Below are positions 1 to 11,756 of a stretch of 64,000 bases of DNA, piece after piece. The position numbers and the translations under genes are program-made. Source of the stretch: Dicyema japonicum (lineage: Eukaryota; Dicyemida; Rhombozoa; Dicyemidae); NCBI GenBank assembly GCA_011109175.1, contig RDEW01000075.1:1-64000 (forward strand). Reading direction: 5' to 3'. Position 1 is the first letter of the stretch; each line of letters opens with the position of its first letter. The notes beneath the pieces were generated by a model. It had not been told where the DNA came from. It was given only the letters and a program-made list of their open reading frames with translations, and searched no databases.

Positions 1-59
1 GAAGAGTGGCTGAGTGGAGGAACTCCGGAAAGACCGAAAATTTGGAAGAGTGGAGGCTT

Positions 60-490
60 ACTTACCATTGCCCATAATCAGATTAATGTTATGGACCTTT
101 CAAATTACATATCAAGCTTTATGGACACTGAAGATCCATTAGAACAACTCACAGTGAAAATAAAGTTACACTCACTCCGAATGACTATAGCAAATGTGTA
201 TATCCCTCCAATTTCTTCATGTTATGAAGGCTATTGTCCTAATCTTGAACAGTTCACAAGATTGGAAAAAGTTATAATTGTGGAGATATGAACGCGAAGA
301 GCCCAATTTGGTATACAAATCAACTATTGGACCAAAAAGTATGCTCGCAAATTTGAGATCAAACCTTCCTCCTTTTGGACGATCATAAGAAATTCTAGAC
401 AATGTTGAAACAGAGGAGGACGCACTGACACCTGGATCACTTAATTAGACGATAACTTTTTTTCTCTTTCCTGTGTTCCCGGAGTTATAA
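60..490 (+). pseudogene. Non-LTR retrotransposon, APE-type endonuclease fragment with 3' tail
   Basis: Residues from about 91 resemble the start of an apurinic-type endonuclease of jockey-like LINEs: a DPLEQLTVKI-like strand, then NVYIPPISSC. After a frame change near 280 the catalytic-region motif GDMNAKSPIW is readable. From about 437 the sequence changes to the LINE 3' tail seen elsewhere in the window (gatcacttaattag, then a TTTCCTGTGTTCCCGG-like block and TAA-rich repeats). No reverse transcriptase lies between the two parts, so this is an internally deleted dead copy. The family name is inferred from motif style only. Confidence 0.6.
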
Positions 491-496
491 TAATAT

Positions 497-2385
497 TTAA
501 TAATTAACAACCTTCCTCGCCTGCCTGTTCGCCAGCCTCTTCAGGCAGGTTCGATTCTGGTTGCTGAAACAACTCCGTGAGCGCTTGTCCAATTGAACCC
601 TCTGCCCATATGGCATCTCCGGGCTCTGCCTTTGATACTCCAGTGTCAGGCTCTCTAGGGTCCTCTTTAATACAGTGAACTGTAGATAGGCCTGGAGCTT
701 CATATCCACCCCCAACTGCTTTAGATAACCCTTGTGGTATTTTGTTTCACTTCCTTCCCACGTCATTACTATTGGAATAACGAAGACCTTGAAACCAAGA
801 ATCTGTCCCATCTCGTTTGTAAGCAAGTCATACTTCCTTTTTTTCTCCACCTCCACAATCTACAAACGGTCTTGAGACGTGATGCCAACCTCTATGATAA
901 GAACTTGGCCAGACTCCTTATCGTGTACCATAATGTCCGGTTTATTGTGCTTGACTAGCATCGAGGTACGGATAACACGGTCTATCTTAATTTGGACCCT
1001 GGTGTTCTCTACTACAGATTGCAACTTATGAGTCCGCAATTTTCTGATATGGCGAATACAATACTTATTGCATATTAGAAGATGAAGACTCCTTACTACC
1101 TCGTTATGTCTCCACACATAGTCGTGACAGAGCATGGATCCGCACCGAGTGGCTATATGATCAACCGACATGCTCCTTGACTTACAGTGGGGACATGTAT
1201 TTGTTGATCGACCCCAAAAAATATTGCGGTCTTGCATATACGTGTACAACGCCTCCGATCGAGGTGAGTTGTCACCGTATTTTAGCCATATTGTCGACGA
1301 CTTAAGGTCGACATGTGGGTTGTCCAATGCTCTGAAGAGGACCTTATGAAGGCTTTTTAAGTTGATCTTTTCCATCAAATTATTATATTGTAATTCGATC
1401 AACGCCTTCACATTTACTAGCCCACCATCATCAACACCATACTTAGCAGACAAAAAAGGTCTGATAGTGCCTAGGTGGGTTGCCCGTGTTTTCTCGGTCG
1501 TTATTATGGCGTGCTTCCTAGCAGACACACTTGACCCAGCTATCAGGGTGTCGTGCATTCGCATTAGGATACGCTCACTTAGTTGGACTACTCCACACAG
1601 TCCACGGCCGAATTTATCACGGGGTAAATATAGTCTCTCCTTATTGGCTGCCAACACATGGACATGGTTCTCTCTGAGTACTCCACGGATCATAACATCC
1701 ATCTCATCATACTCTTTGGGCTCAAACTCCACAACACCTATGTAGTAGTTTAGCAGCGAGACAGCATACTCATTTAATGCTAGGAACAAATTCCTTGCAT
1801 TTAGAGACGTCTTACACAATAACGCTGCTCTTTTTCGGATGCCTTCAGTAATTTGTCGCTTTGTCTCAGGCATTATAAGGGACTTTAGAGTTTCGGTAAC
1901 ACCCAGATACTTATATCCTTCGTGTTCCTCTAGGACTCTAACTAACTCTCTACATACTTGCGTGTTAGTCGCAGACTTTGAATAATTCAAATCTAGTTTT
2001 ATACTCTCAAAGAATTCCTTGGCACAGACTCCCATGGAGTAGAGCTCCTCGGCTGTTTGAGCATACATCTTCAGTCATCGATAAAAAGAAGGTGATTTGT
2101 ACTGAAACAACCCCCTCACAGTGAACTGGTATTTGCTCAAACCGGTCATTGAGGCGGCGACTCAATGGCTCCAAACAGAGAACAAAGAGCAGCGGAGACA
2201 TGCTATCCTCCTAAAGGATCCACCTCTTGAGTTTTACCTCGCCTATCCGGTGCCTATTATAGTTCAGATAAATACTCCACCTATTCATCATAGCCACTAC
2301 AAAGCTGATGAACCACACAGGCATACACAGACTGTGTAGGCACTCGACAAGTAAAATGATCAACTGAATCGTAAGCCTTCTTCAC
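497..2385 (-). mobile_element. RLE-type non-LTR retrotransposon (R2/R4-like), RT end, zinc knuckle and endonuclease
   Basis: Read on the minus strand, this is the C-terminal half of a retrotransposon polyprotein. It has the end of the RT palm, the thumb/X region, a zinc knuckle (CPHCKSRSMSVDHIATRC) and a restriction-like endonuclease with a KPDIMV core and a downstream IIEVGI strand, the PD-(D/E)xK pattern of site-specific non-LTR elements. The 402-residue frame ends at an in-frame TAG (860-862), after which the same frame continues for another 120 residues. Compared with the copy at the right edge, one C is missing just after the FIDD catalytic motif near 2075, which breaks the frame. The copy is therefore not functional as written. 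5' sequence homologous to the other copy stops near 2385, where a SINE begins. Confidence 0.8.
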
Positions 2386-2387
2386 AT

Positions 2388-2700
2388 TACTAAATAATAA
2401 TAATAAAGCCTTTTCACGAGAGCCATATTATTTATAGCTCCGCATAGGCAGGACACACACTTTATTTAAGTAAAGAACAGTTAATTTTAATTAATCGTAG
2501 AACCAAGGAATGATCTTCACTTCTTTTTTCTTTTTCTTGTGTGTGGGTCCTATCTAGACAATCCAGTTCCACAGTGAGTATCCACTGATGACGGCGTCAC
2601 TCGTCAAGCCCTTTCTGCATCGTAAATGCGTGGAATTTTCCACCAGGTGAACGGCAGCGAGAATCGAACCCGTAACCTAAGCCACTTTTAGCCTGATTAT
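2388..2700 (-). repeat. tRNA-derived SINE, family 1, 5'-truncated copy
   Basis: This is nearly identical to the fuller copy at 10324-10663. It shares the TAATAATAA tail, a block starting AGCCTTTTCACG, and the B-box-like segment (reverse strand GGGTTCGATTCTC) near 2655. The A-box part of the tRNA head is missing, so the copy is truncated at its 5' end. It abuts the broken RLE element and probably inserted into it. Confidence 0.7.
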
Positions 2701-3690
2701 TGAGGACCAATATTTGATTAAGTTAGAGAGACAATTCTCATAGGTCTTTCAGATGCTGAGAGTCTAGATAGAAAGATCACCCTTTCAGACGAATAAATGT
2801 TTTGTCGTTTCAGACGAATTAATAACGGTATTTTGTGTTTTTCGCAATGATTTATGCAACATTGTCATCCCCCAAAAGACTTTTCTCTTCCAAAGAGATG
2901 TTCAGGCATTTAAGGTCCTTTCAATATATAGTTATGAGCCCACCTCCCTTTTTTTCGTTCAGTCGGTCCGCATAGATTTGTATCCGAGTAATTAAGCTAT
3001 TTGTGGAAATTTTGTCTCTTCAATCAGAACAATATTGATCTTTATCTTCCTTCTTATTCCATTGATGTTCAGTCAATGCACAATAGTCGGCTTATTCTTG
3101 TGATGGACTGTTATTTTTTCTGTGAAGCTGGTAGTTTGTCCAAGCGTTTTTCAGGGAAACGAAAATCCTCCCAGAAGGAAGGAGACTATTAGTTATTTTT
3201 TGAGAACATTAAGTGAGTGCTATCCAATTTCAAAAAATGAACCACATAACGACATGATAACTATTCCTTACTTATTACAAATAAAATGTCAGAAAACTCT
3301 TTCAAAACTATGGTAGATTGGAAATCATCCCATCATGGAAAAACTATACTGAAATACAGCGGCAAAATAACAATAATTCAATACAGCGGCAATACTGACA
3401 ATATAACAATAATTTAAACAAATTTACTTTCATTGCAAATAAATAGAGCATCGAACAACAGTAGACATAATGGACACATTAAAGAAGTTATAGTGTTAGA
3501 AAAAGGCTACAATTAAGTTTGATTGATTGTGCAGGAAGATTCAGATTATCAAAGTTCTTTCAATTTTGGGTTGGATAGGATCTGAACTTGGATATTTCGT
3601 GCATCTTCCATTTTTTTCTTTGTTCAGAATTTATGATTCCTGCTGTCTCCCGACTTTCATCCAGTTTTTAGTCACGAGAAAAAGGAAGAT
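2701..3690. other. Intergenic, no gene recognised
   Basis: AT-rich sequence with only short chance frames. One imperfect direct duplication around 3353-3416 repeats the block AATACAGCGGCAA followed by ATAACAATAATT. Nothing here resembles a known gene or RNA. Confidence 0.6.
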
Positions 3691-3699
3691 AAAGGCTTT

Positions 3700-6600
3700 C
3701 ATTGAGATTGAAACTAATTAGACATTTAATTATTATTACCCCAGGATTACCGAGTTAAAATTTTCAAAAAAAACGTGGTCTTGTGGTAATACCTGTTGTG
3801 AGAAAAACACCAAGAATATATTGTAAAGAAAAAGGTCGTGTCTGATCAAAGTGTTGAAAAGTCCTTGGAAAAGAACACTGAGGAGAATGCTAAAGTTGTT
3901 CCTAAGCGAAGTGAGCACAGAATGAGCAACTGTCTTTCCAAAGCAAGATCAGAGAGGAAGTGCACCAACTGCGAGACTGTTGGTCACCTCGCGTGTTATG
4001 GATTTTTCCCGCTGGCAAAGTCCGCTACCCAGGAATTGCGCGCCGCAAAGCGTCATGAAGAAAAATTGACTGTGAATAAGAATACTACCAGACCTATCAG
4101 ATGGGTTAAAGCAGAGACGGCCCAATCAGTATTAAAAAAAATCTGCGGCTTCTACTTGCGAGACTTTTACGCAAACTGACGACTCTAAGGAGGCTATACA
4201 GACGGAGAGAATGCTTCAAATTAAAATGAAGAATAGAGAATGGAAAAAAATCCCGAACTAAGTGATAATGGCTCAAAGAGATGACTTTCATCATCTCTAG
4301 GCTCCACCAAGAATGTTCTAAGGCAAATGTGGATTTACTGGATGTGGTTGGCACTAGTTCTGAAGAGGCTAGGCCACCTGAAGAGTTTTTGAAAGCAAAT
4401 GTAAAATAATGCTGGTGAATGCCAGATCTATTCGGGAAAGGCTTGATGAATTGGCATTACTGATGAAAGCCGAGGAGGCTGATATTATCGTCGTTAACGA
4501 GACTAAAATCAGAGAAGGGGAAGATTTCATCCTAGAGGATTTTTCGTCTGTAGATATAATATGGAAGGAAGGAGCTGCTGTCGGCATGGGAACATCTCTT
4601 TTTTATCGTCGACATCTATACATTTGAATACCTCAAGTCATACGGAACACTGATTGTGAATTTACCTCTGCTGACGTTTGTTGTGACAATGTGTGGATTA
4701 CCAATGGGGGATGCATTCGAAGACTCATGTTAATTGTGTAGAAAGTATCAGCCAGTTTTTTATTGACAATCCGAAATCTATTTTGGTTGGAGATTTTTAA
4801 TTCTAAACATGTTGCTTTTGGGTGTGGTATGTCTAATTAGGATAGACGAAGATTTAGACATTTCCAACTATCTTGGCTTCGAGGTTTTGATATAGAAGGA
4901 GCCATCATTATTCGTATACAGGTGGTGATAAACTTGGTGTGTTTTCTGGTGTCTTCACCTCTTATTGCGCATGTGGATACTCCTACTATTCTTCGAGATA
5001 TCGGAAGCGACCATATTCCCCAAGTCTTATGTGTTATCTTAAAGTCAGTCATGTATTGCGGGGTTTTTTTCGAAATTTGATACTAATAATGTCAATTGGA
5101 GTCATTACAAGACTTTTATGACGAATAAACTTTCTTCTTTATCGACTAACGAGAGTATTCAAGGGATTGATCCAAAGGATCTAGTGCCCGAAGAATCTCT
5201 TTCAAGTATGAAAATTCTGGAAGAACATTTTGGGACATGACGCATGGAGATAATTACTAAAGAAAAGGTGAAACAAACTATTATGGAGTGCCGAGATAAA
5301 GCTCCTGGAATGGACGGGATACGCCTGTTATTAAAAGAGGGTCCGGATTGTTTTTTTTGAGGTCCTCTGTTACCTATTTGAACCAAGTCTCAATATAGGA
5401 TATATACTTCAAGCTTAGAAGGATTCAATTATTCGAATGATCCAAAAACCAGGAAAATCGAGGACGGATCCCTTGGGCTATTGACCTATTAGTCTAATAA
5501 ACTCAATTTCAAAAATCATGAAGAAGCTGATTTATAAAAGATTTACGCGCCAAATCGAATCACGGAATTTTCTCCACAAGGAACAATGAGGCTTCGTCCA
5601 AGGAGATCATGTGGAGATTGCTTTTTCATCTTGAACTCTGAGATTGAAAAACCCATGGAACTTCAAATTCAGCTGAGTGTCGTCTGCCCAGACAAATCAA
5701 AGGCATTGGATAGTGTCTTGCATGACGCACTGTTTTATCTGCTTATCGCAGCTGGAATCCCTAAATTTTTACTTGATTGGTTTAGAAATCTTCTGACAGG
5801 GAGAAAATTATTGTGAGATGTGAAGGATTTACTTCTGAAGAGATTGTTATGAAGAGGGAGTGCACAAAGATCAGTCTTGAGTCCTCAGCTATTCAATATT
5901 TTTATGAGAGATTTTTCCGGCTCCCAGGAATCCTAGTACTAATGTGATAAATTACGCGGCAACGTACTGATATCAGACATCTCGATAAGTCCGTTAGTGT
6001 CGGAGAAAAAATTACGTGGATTTTTGGAGAAAATTCTCTGGTGGTGTAAATCCCTGGCTTAAGTCTTCAATGGAAAAGTCAAAAGCCATGAGAATTTCAC
6101 ATTATAGAAAGTTTTTTCAACAGTACACATTGAGTGGTATCAGCAAAGTTGATCATTTGCGTTATTTGGGTGTTTGTTTTGGATGTAGAAGAGATTATGT
6201 TGATGGTGTCAAAATGAAAAAAAGGCTTACCAAGCACTTCTGTGTCTACTATAACTCAATTTGAAGGAGACGTTTATCTTTATTTTTAAAAAATTATTCT
6301 GCCTCTCTCGTCTACGGATGTGAAGGGGTAATTTTCGTTCAAAAGAGAAAGAATAATCAATTTTTTGGACAAGACGAGGAAGATGACAATCAAGCTGGCC
6401 TTTCATAAAAGGGGTGAGGAACCACTAGATGAGGTGGTGGAAACCCTGATCAAGTCAGTAAGGAACGTGGTAATAGAACTGATTGAGGGTTTTCTCCTGA
6501 GACCAAAGTGGATGACACGTTCATTCAGAAGATGCTGTGAAGCTAAATGGGTAAAACTGCGAAAGAATCCAGGCCTCACGACAGGATTTTTAATAACGTT

Positions 6601-6770
6601 ATCCCCTATAACTATCGCTATGTCTTGGTCTTTAATAAAAAAATGTTGTTATGTTACGGAGTTAAAAGGAAAAAGTGAAAGTTTCCAACTAAGTGACACC
6701 AGACCGATGTGGGGGAAGTCCTTCAGACATGGACGAGAATCTTGGATGGCTCTCCAGAAATGAAATGTGG
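3700..6770 (+). pseudogene. Degenerate APE-type LINE (ORF1-like, endonuclease and reverse transcriptase)
   Basis: A nearly full-length but heavily frameshifted LINE. An ORF1-like segment at 3838-4179 carries a CTNCETVGHLAC zinc-knuckle-like motif. From 4409 an endonuclease begins with LVNARSIRERLDEL and VNETKI. The metal and phosphate motifs can still be read across frame changes (GDF, then NSKHVAFGCG near 4800; IGSDHIPQV near 5000). The RT begins around 5280 (KAPGMDGIRL, then PISLINSISKIMKKL) and continues with a palm segment (ALFYLLIAAGIPKFLLDW) and a downstream HLRYLGVCFG motif near 6150. The tail end (KTRKMTIKLAF) is at about 6365. There are many stops and shifts, so no protein can be made. 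Confidence 0.75.
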
Positions 6771-7770
6771 TTATCTCGTATCTAAGGCGATTTTAAGGTA
6801 TTTGATAAAGGAGACTGTTAGGCACAGTAGCTTCCCTCATCATCTTCTGTTGTCATCTCATCAAAACTGCTTCCAGATGTACGGAAATAGAGCTGAGGCC
6901 AATTACTCTTTTGGTAGCTTCCTGGATTGCAGGCAGTTTCAGGAGAGAGGAGTGAGAAATGGCCATCGACACTATTCATTTGCGGGGGTCAATTCCGGTT
7001 GTGACAGGGATCGGAAAGGGCCCCAGCGTTTCTTTCGAGTGATTTTGAGATTATCTTCAGGATCTTCATTTTCGTAAGTCCGATTCTCGACATTTTTTTG
7101 CGAATATAAGTAGACATTTAATGCAATAGATGTCGCCATGTCATTTTCTAATCAATTAACCACTGGTTAACTGTGCATAACTGATGATTTGATCTATAAA
7201 AAATTTCTTAAGGACCATTAATGGATGATGACATCATGAGAATTTGTGTTTGCGTCCGCCTTGGAGTGGATGTTTGCGTGATAGTAGATGTGGAAGAATG
7301 GTCGACGCTAAAGCTCCTCATACTCTCTCATGCCAGAGGAGCACTGGAAGGAGTCCAAGACACAGTGCAACCAACGTAGTTATTGCACGGGGACTAGAAA
7401 CGGTCGGATTTCTGGTTCAATTGGAGCCTCTCGAACTGATCTAAGCAAACAAAAAGCTGACAGGAAACTTTCTTTCCATGGGAAAGTGGTAGACACCTCG
7501 GGACACAACATATGTGATAGCCTCTTTCCCTCCAACCTTGCTATGACTAAAACTAACCTAGGCTCAATCTCAAAAAAGGCTGAGCCCCTAAAGATGAAGA
7601 AATATGAATGTCTCAATGGACAGTTCATTTTTTACCTCTGACCCTGCTAAACGGACTCGGATCGCTTATTGCGAGGAGGAAAAATGATAAAAGAGAAAGG
7701 AACTGGCTCATTGAAGCATTTCCTTGTAAATCGTCAGGGGAAATGCGTTCTAAATTCTGAAAACAGTCAG
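6771..7770. other. No gene recognised
   Basis: Moderately open frames exist on both strands (for example 7330-7641 plus and 7380-7628 minus), but none shows a recognisable domain or splice pattern. The position, between two LINE relics, suggests decayed mobile-element sequence. No function is proposed. Confidence 0.5.
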
Positions 7771-8290
7771 TGATTATTAACATATATTATTATTATTAAG
7801 GACGACTGACAATGTTACTCTAGGCGTTGCATGGAAATGGCCTTCTTGACAAAAATAGTAATCCTCAATGGCTCTGTTATGGGGGATGGCAATTCCATCC
7901 TTACGATGTACCTGAGTAGTCTCCAGCGAGACTCCATTACCTAGAATTATTGGGTTACAGCAGTAATTATTGTATATTACTTTACATGATATTCTGTTCT
8001 TATAGCTCATTCCTGTTATTTTTCTCAGGTGGTTCCAATTTCCGAATATATCCGGTGTTTTTTTCTAATAGATGATCCAAAAGCGCTCTGTCTTCGGAAA
8101 TTAAGTCGACGTCATCTGCATATATAATTTATTCTATTCTTTCTCTGTATAGCGGTCTGCTGTTCCAAATATATCGTGAATAGTAGGGGGAGATAATCTC
8201 CTTGAGAGGTGCATGTATTTGTACTAAATTTTCTCGAGTAGGTCTTTTCGACTCTCAAAAAGAGCTCAGTATTGGATAGTAGATTTCTGA
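7770..8290 (-). pseudogene. Reverse transcriptase fragment with YADD motif
   Basis: The minus strand reads LPLLFTIYLEQQTAIQRKN, then after a frame change YADDVDLISEDRALLDHLL, the catalytic box and following helix of a non-LTR reverse transcriptase. The sequence further downstream (minus) is open but less clear. It resembles the RT lineage of the 37.5-39.0 kb copy (YADDFDFVAKDR). It is a truncated, frame-broken relic. Confidence 0.65.
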
Positions 8291-8785
8291 TGATTATTAA
8301 CTGTTTGTGTTTGTTAGTAAACCTTATTCTTTAAAAATATTAATTTGACAATTTTAACGAATTTCTATTCAAAAAAGCCTATTTTTACTCTCGGAAATAC
8401 CAGAGTAATAAAACAAGAAATTAAACACCATTGACTTATCTAAATTTGATTTAGAGAATTTATCAAGAAATGATAGAGTGATATAAATTTGATAAGATTT
8501 TAATTTATTTTAACGTTAAGACCACATCGTGAAAAATAATTGTAACAAACTTATTAAGAAATCTCAGAGATAGATTTGTACGCAAATTATATGGGAGATG
8601 ACCTTTTCATAGTCAAACAACATTCTTCTAAATAGATTTATACGTTTTTGAAAGAAATGTAACTGATTTGCCACGCCAATAATTCTGGAAGCTGTAAATC
8701 GTGTTCAATTGATAATTAAAACTTAAGTTTATTAAAAATTCAAAAACAATATAAAAGTTATTTAAAATTTCCTAATTAGTTGCGC
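8291..8785. other. AT-rich intergenic spacer upstream of SUCLG2
   Basis: Very AT-rich with no coding signal. It presumably contains the SUCLG2 promoter, but no defined element can be picked out. Confidence 0.5.
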
Positions 8786-10257
8786 ATGTCTAAGTTGCGG
8801 GTTGCACTTTCATTAAGGAATTCATTCACTAAATGCAATCTTCGCTGTCTTAACCTCCAAGAACACAGTAGTAAAGAACTTATGAAGAAGCATGGAGTCC
8901 AAGTTCAAAGATTCAAGGTGGCCTCCTCAACTAAAGAAGCTGTTGATGCTGCCAAGTATCTTCTAAATACCGGTTTTTAGTTCTTATATTTTCAGATGCT
9001 AAGGAACTTGTAATAAAGGCCCAAATTCTGGCCGGTGGAAGAGGAAAGGGTTACTTTGACAATGGTTACAAAGGAGGGGTTCAACTAACTAAAAGGTATG
9101 AACAAAGACTTATATGAGCCTTGGAGATGTCGAAAATATTGCCAGAAATATGTTGGGCAATCGACTAATTACTAAACAGACTCCACCAGATGGAGTTTTT
9201 GTCCAAAAAGTCTCTTAATTTACAATTGCCAGATTACTGTAGCTGAAGCTCTGGACATTGCAAGAGAGACGTATATTGCTATTGTCTTAGATCGGGCCAC
9301 ATGCTCTCCTGTGATTATTGGTAGTCCTTATGGTGGAATGGATATTGAAGAAGTCAAAGAAGAGTATATTTTCAAAGTTCACTTAAAATTAAGTTTTAGG
9401 AATTTATTGACATTAATGTGGGGTTAACAGTTCAACAGGCTGTAAAAATGGCTGAAAACTTGGAGTTTAAAGGCCCTCAGCTTACTCAGGTTTGTCTTAA
9501 AGTTATTTTCAAAGGCAGTTGATCAAATAAAAAGACTTTATGAGATGTTTACGAAAATTGACGCAACTCAGTTGGAAATCAATCCATTTGGAGAAACTCC
9601 ACAAGGAAATGGTATGTGAGATCGTTTTGCTTATTAATCAGTCGTTTCTTTTGATGCTAAGATAAATTTCGATGACAATGCTTTTTATCGTCAAAAGGAG
9701 ATATTTCTTCTGGACGACAAGAATGAATCTAACCCGTCTGAGTTGGAAGCAGAGAAGTTTGGATTTAACTACATAGCGACGGATGGCAACATTGGTTGCA
9801 TGGGTATTACTACATGGATTTAATTAGATTAGTCAACGGAGCTGGTCTTGCCATGGCTACAATGGACACAATAAAACTATATGGGGGAGAACCCGCGAAT
9901 TTTCTAGATTTGGGGGGAGCTGTCAAGCAGGACGTAATTGCAGAAGGCTTCAGAATAATTTTGTCTGATAAAAAAGTTTTCAAAAATGTAATTTTTAGGT
10001 TAAAGTTATTTTCGTGAACGTATTTGGTGGAATCGTTAATTGTGTTGGAGTTGCTAAAGGAGTTATCGAGGCTCTGAATAAACTTAAAACTGATGTTCCG
10101 TTTGTTGTCCGATTGTTAGGTTATTTGAAAGTTTAGTGTTATAGGAACTGGGGCTGATGAGGCTAATAAATTACTGAATCAATCTGGCTTGAACTTGCAT
10201 GCTGTTTCTGATTTTGACGAAGCCGCCCGAAAATCTGTCGAATCTCTCAAAGGATGA
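8786..10257 (+). CDS. SUCLG2: Succinyl-CoA ligase (GDP-forming type) beta subunit, mitochondrial
   Basis: TCA-cycle enzyme subunit. With the alpha subunit it interconverts succinyl-CoA and succinate with nucleotide phosphorylation in the mitochondrial matrix. Ten exons join cleanly through nine introns: 8973-8995, 9096-9118, 9210-9232, 9377-9399, 9490-9514, 9612-9641, 9804-9832, 9976-9998 and 10120-10144 (23, 23, 23, 23, 25, 30, 29, 23 and 25 bp). The product has the ATP-grasp half ([37 protein letters not shown]) and the CoA-ligase half ([29 protein letters not shown]). Segments such as [13 protein letters not shown] and [15 protein letters not shown] look more like SUCLG2 than SUCLA2, hence the GDP call, which is from memory of the families. 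The basic Ser/Leu-rich N-terminus ([14 protein letters not shown]) fits a mitochondrial transit peptide. No frame breaks were seen. Confidence 0.93.
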
Positions 10258-10323
10258 CTTTATGACTAACTTTTGGTTTGTTCTTTAATAACCTTTAATT
10301 TTTAATCTCCTTTCGATTTTTAT

Positions 10324-10663
10324 CTAATAATAATAACAGCCTTTTCACGGGAGCCATAATATTTATAGCTCCGCATAGGCAGGACACACACTTTATATAA
10401 GCAAAGAACAGTTAATTTTAACTAATCGTAAAACCAAGGAATGATCTTCACTTCTCTTTTTCTTGTTTGTGGGTCCTTTCTAGACAATCCAGTTCCGCAG
10501 TGAGTATCCCTGATGACGGCGTCACTCGTCAAGCAAGCCCTTTCTGCATCGTAGATCCGTGGAACCTTCCACCAGGTGAACGGCACGAGAATCGAACCCG
10601 TAACCTAAGTCATTTTAGCCCGACACCTAACCACTATGCCACCCGGCAATCAGAGTCTATTAA
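10324..10663 (-). repeat. tRNA-derived SINE, family 1, near full length
   Basis: On the minus strand the element opens with a tRNA-like head. The A-box-like TGGCATAGTGG (10631-10641) and B-box-like GGGTTCGATTCTC (10587-10599) sit about the right distance apart for an RNA polymerase III promoter. A body and a TTATTATTA tail follow. The left flank TCGATTTTTAT (10313-10323) and right flank TCGACTTTTTAT (10664-10675) look like a target-site duplication with one base difference. Related sequence occurs at 2388-2700, near 35.2 kb and near 52.85 kb. Confidence 0.8.
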
Positions 10664-10689
10664 TCGACTTTTTATATGTTAAATTAAAA

Positions 10690-10860
10690 TACAAATCCCT
10701 CGGAGACCAATACCATTTCACCCCATTGCTGTAGAGACAACTGGAACCGTGAGAGCGAAGACGGACGCCTTTCTCTCCAGCATTGAAAGCAAACTTGCCT
10801 CAAAAAGATGCTCGAAATGGCGATTATCAGCGGTAACCCCTTCGCCATTCTGTCGTCCTA
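10690..10860 (+). pseudogene. C-terminal fragment of a WYLDD-type reverse transcriptase
   Basis: The plus strand reads PIPFHPIAVETTGTVRAKTD, matching the conserved PIAxET segment near the C-terminus of the RT lineage whose palm domain is at 57.3 kb. A related piece lies on the minus strand at 43.05-43.29 kb. It is too short to function and is a relic. Confidence 0.5.
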
Positions 10861-10979
10861 GTTAGTTATAATTAGGTTGTTTTGACATTAATTAAACTTA
10901 ACTGTTTAGTATATTTAAAACTACTTCAAAGCCATTTTAACTTAAATTGACTTCACTTATCAAACCACTTTTTTTTCAT

Positions 10980-11745
10980 TTCTATCCAGCATTTTGGACA
11001 ACTTTCTCTTGATTGAATTTTTCAACAATCCCTTGTGCCCGAGGATTGTTAGTCCTTCCGTGAATTTGTTTGATGTTGAAATTAGTGCAAAGTTTTGTTA
11101 TTTCTCAATTTCTGAATTCAGACCCATTGTCTGACTGAAGAACTTTTGATGGCCCATTTAGGTAAAACGACGATCTTAGGTTTTCACTTCTTTTTTAGAC
11201 TTATTAGAGAGTGGTCTGACAAATGCGAATCTATACAAATTGTTTCAAAAAGCCAACCTACTATATATGTCAATGACCGTTAAAATCCTTTTGAAATTTT
11301 GATTTGCTGTTGAAAATCTTTTCAGATCTGTAAGGTCTATCTGAAAAGCAAACACATGGTGATTTATATCACCAGTCTACCATTAAAAGAAATTTTTATC
11401 GACATTCATTATTTTATATACTCCTCCGTTTGAAAACTCGTGTAATGATTTAGGCACGAGCTCACTTTGGTTTCATTATCCAGGAATATGACTAACTTTG
11501 AATCAATGCATTTAAAATACAGTCTGTACATCTATTGCACATTTACAATACCTTCATTGATAATATAAAAATTCTATATTTTCTTAACAATCCTATATTT
11601 TCAATTCCTCGGATGATTTTCGGGAAATTTATTATCCAAAGTATCTTTTAAAATTTCATATTCCACACGGTCTTTAACAAAACCCTTGTATGAATCCATT
11701 ACAACAAATAATCTTCCAAGCTAGAAATTTAAGGTTTGCCGCTAT
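10980..11745 (-). pseudogene. Retroviral-type integrase (rve) relic
   Basis: On the minus strand the RNase-H-fold integrase core is readable through interruptions: FQIDLTDLKRFS, ILTVIDIYSRLAFLKQF, then SDNGSEFRN and GRTNNPRAQGIVEKFNQ. These supply the three acidic positions of a DD(35)E core. Upstream sequence to 11745 (MDSYKGFVKDRVEYEILKD) probably belongs to the same element. Stops interrupt it. It could come from a Ty3-like, Ginger-like or domesticated KRBA2/SCAND3-like source, and I cannot choose between them. Confidence 0.6.
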
Positions 11746-11756
11746 AATTTAATTAA

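Noticed and set aside
3001-3316. Two overlapping 63-64 codon open frames.
   Set aside because: No domain, no splice context and no codon bias beyond AT-rich noise.
8786-10257. SUCLA2 (ADP-forming) assignment.
   Set aside because: Several stretches ([31 protein letters not shown]) agree better with the GDP-forming SUCLG2 subunit.
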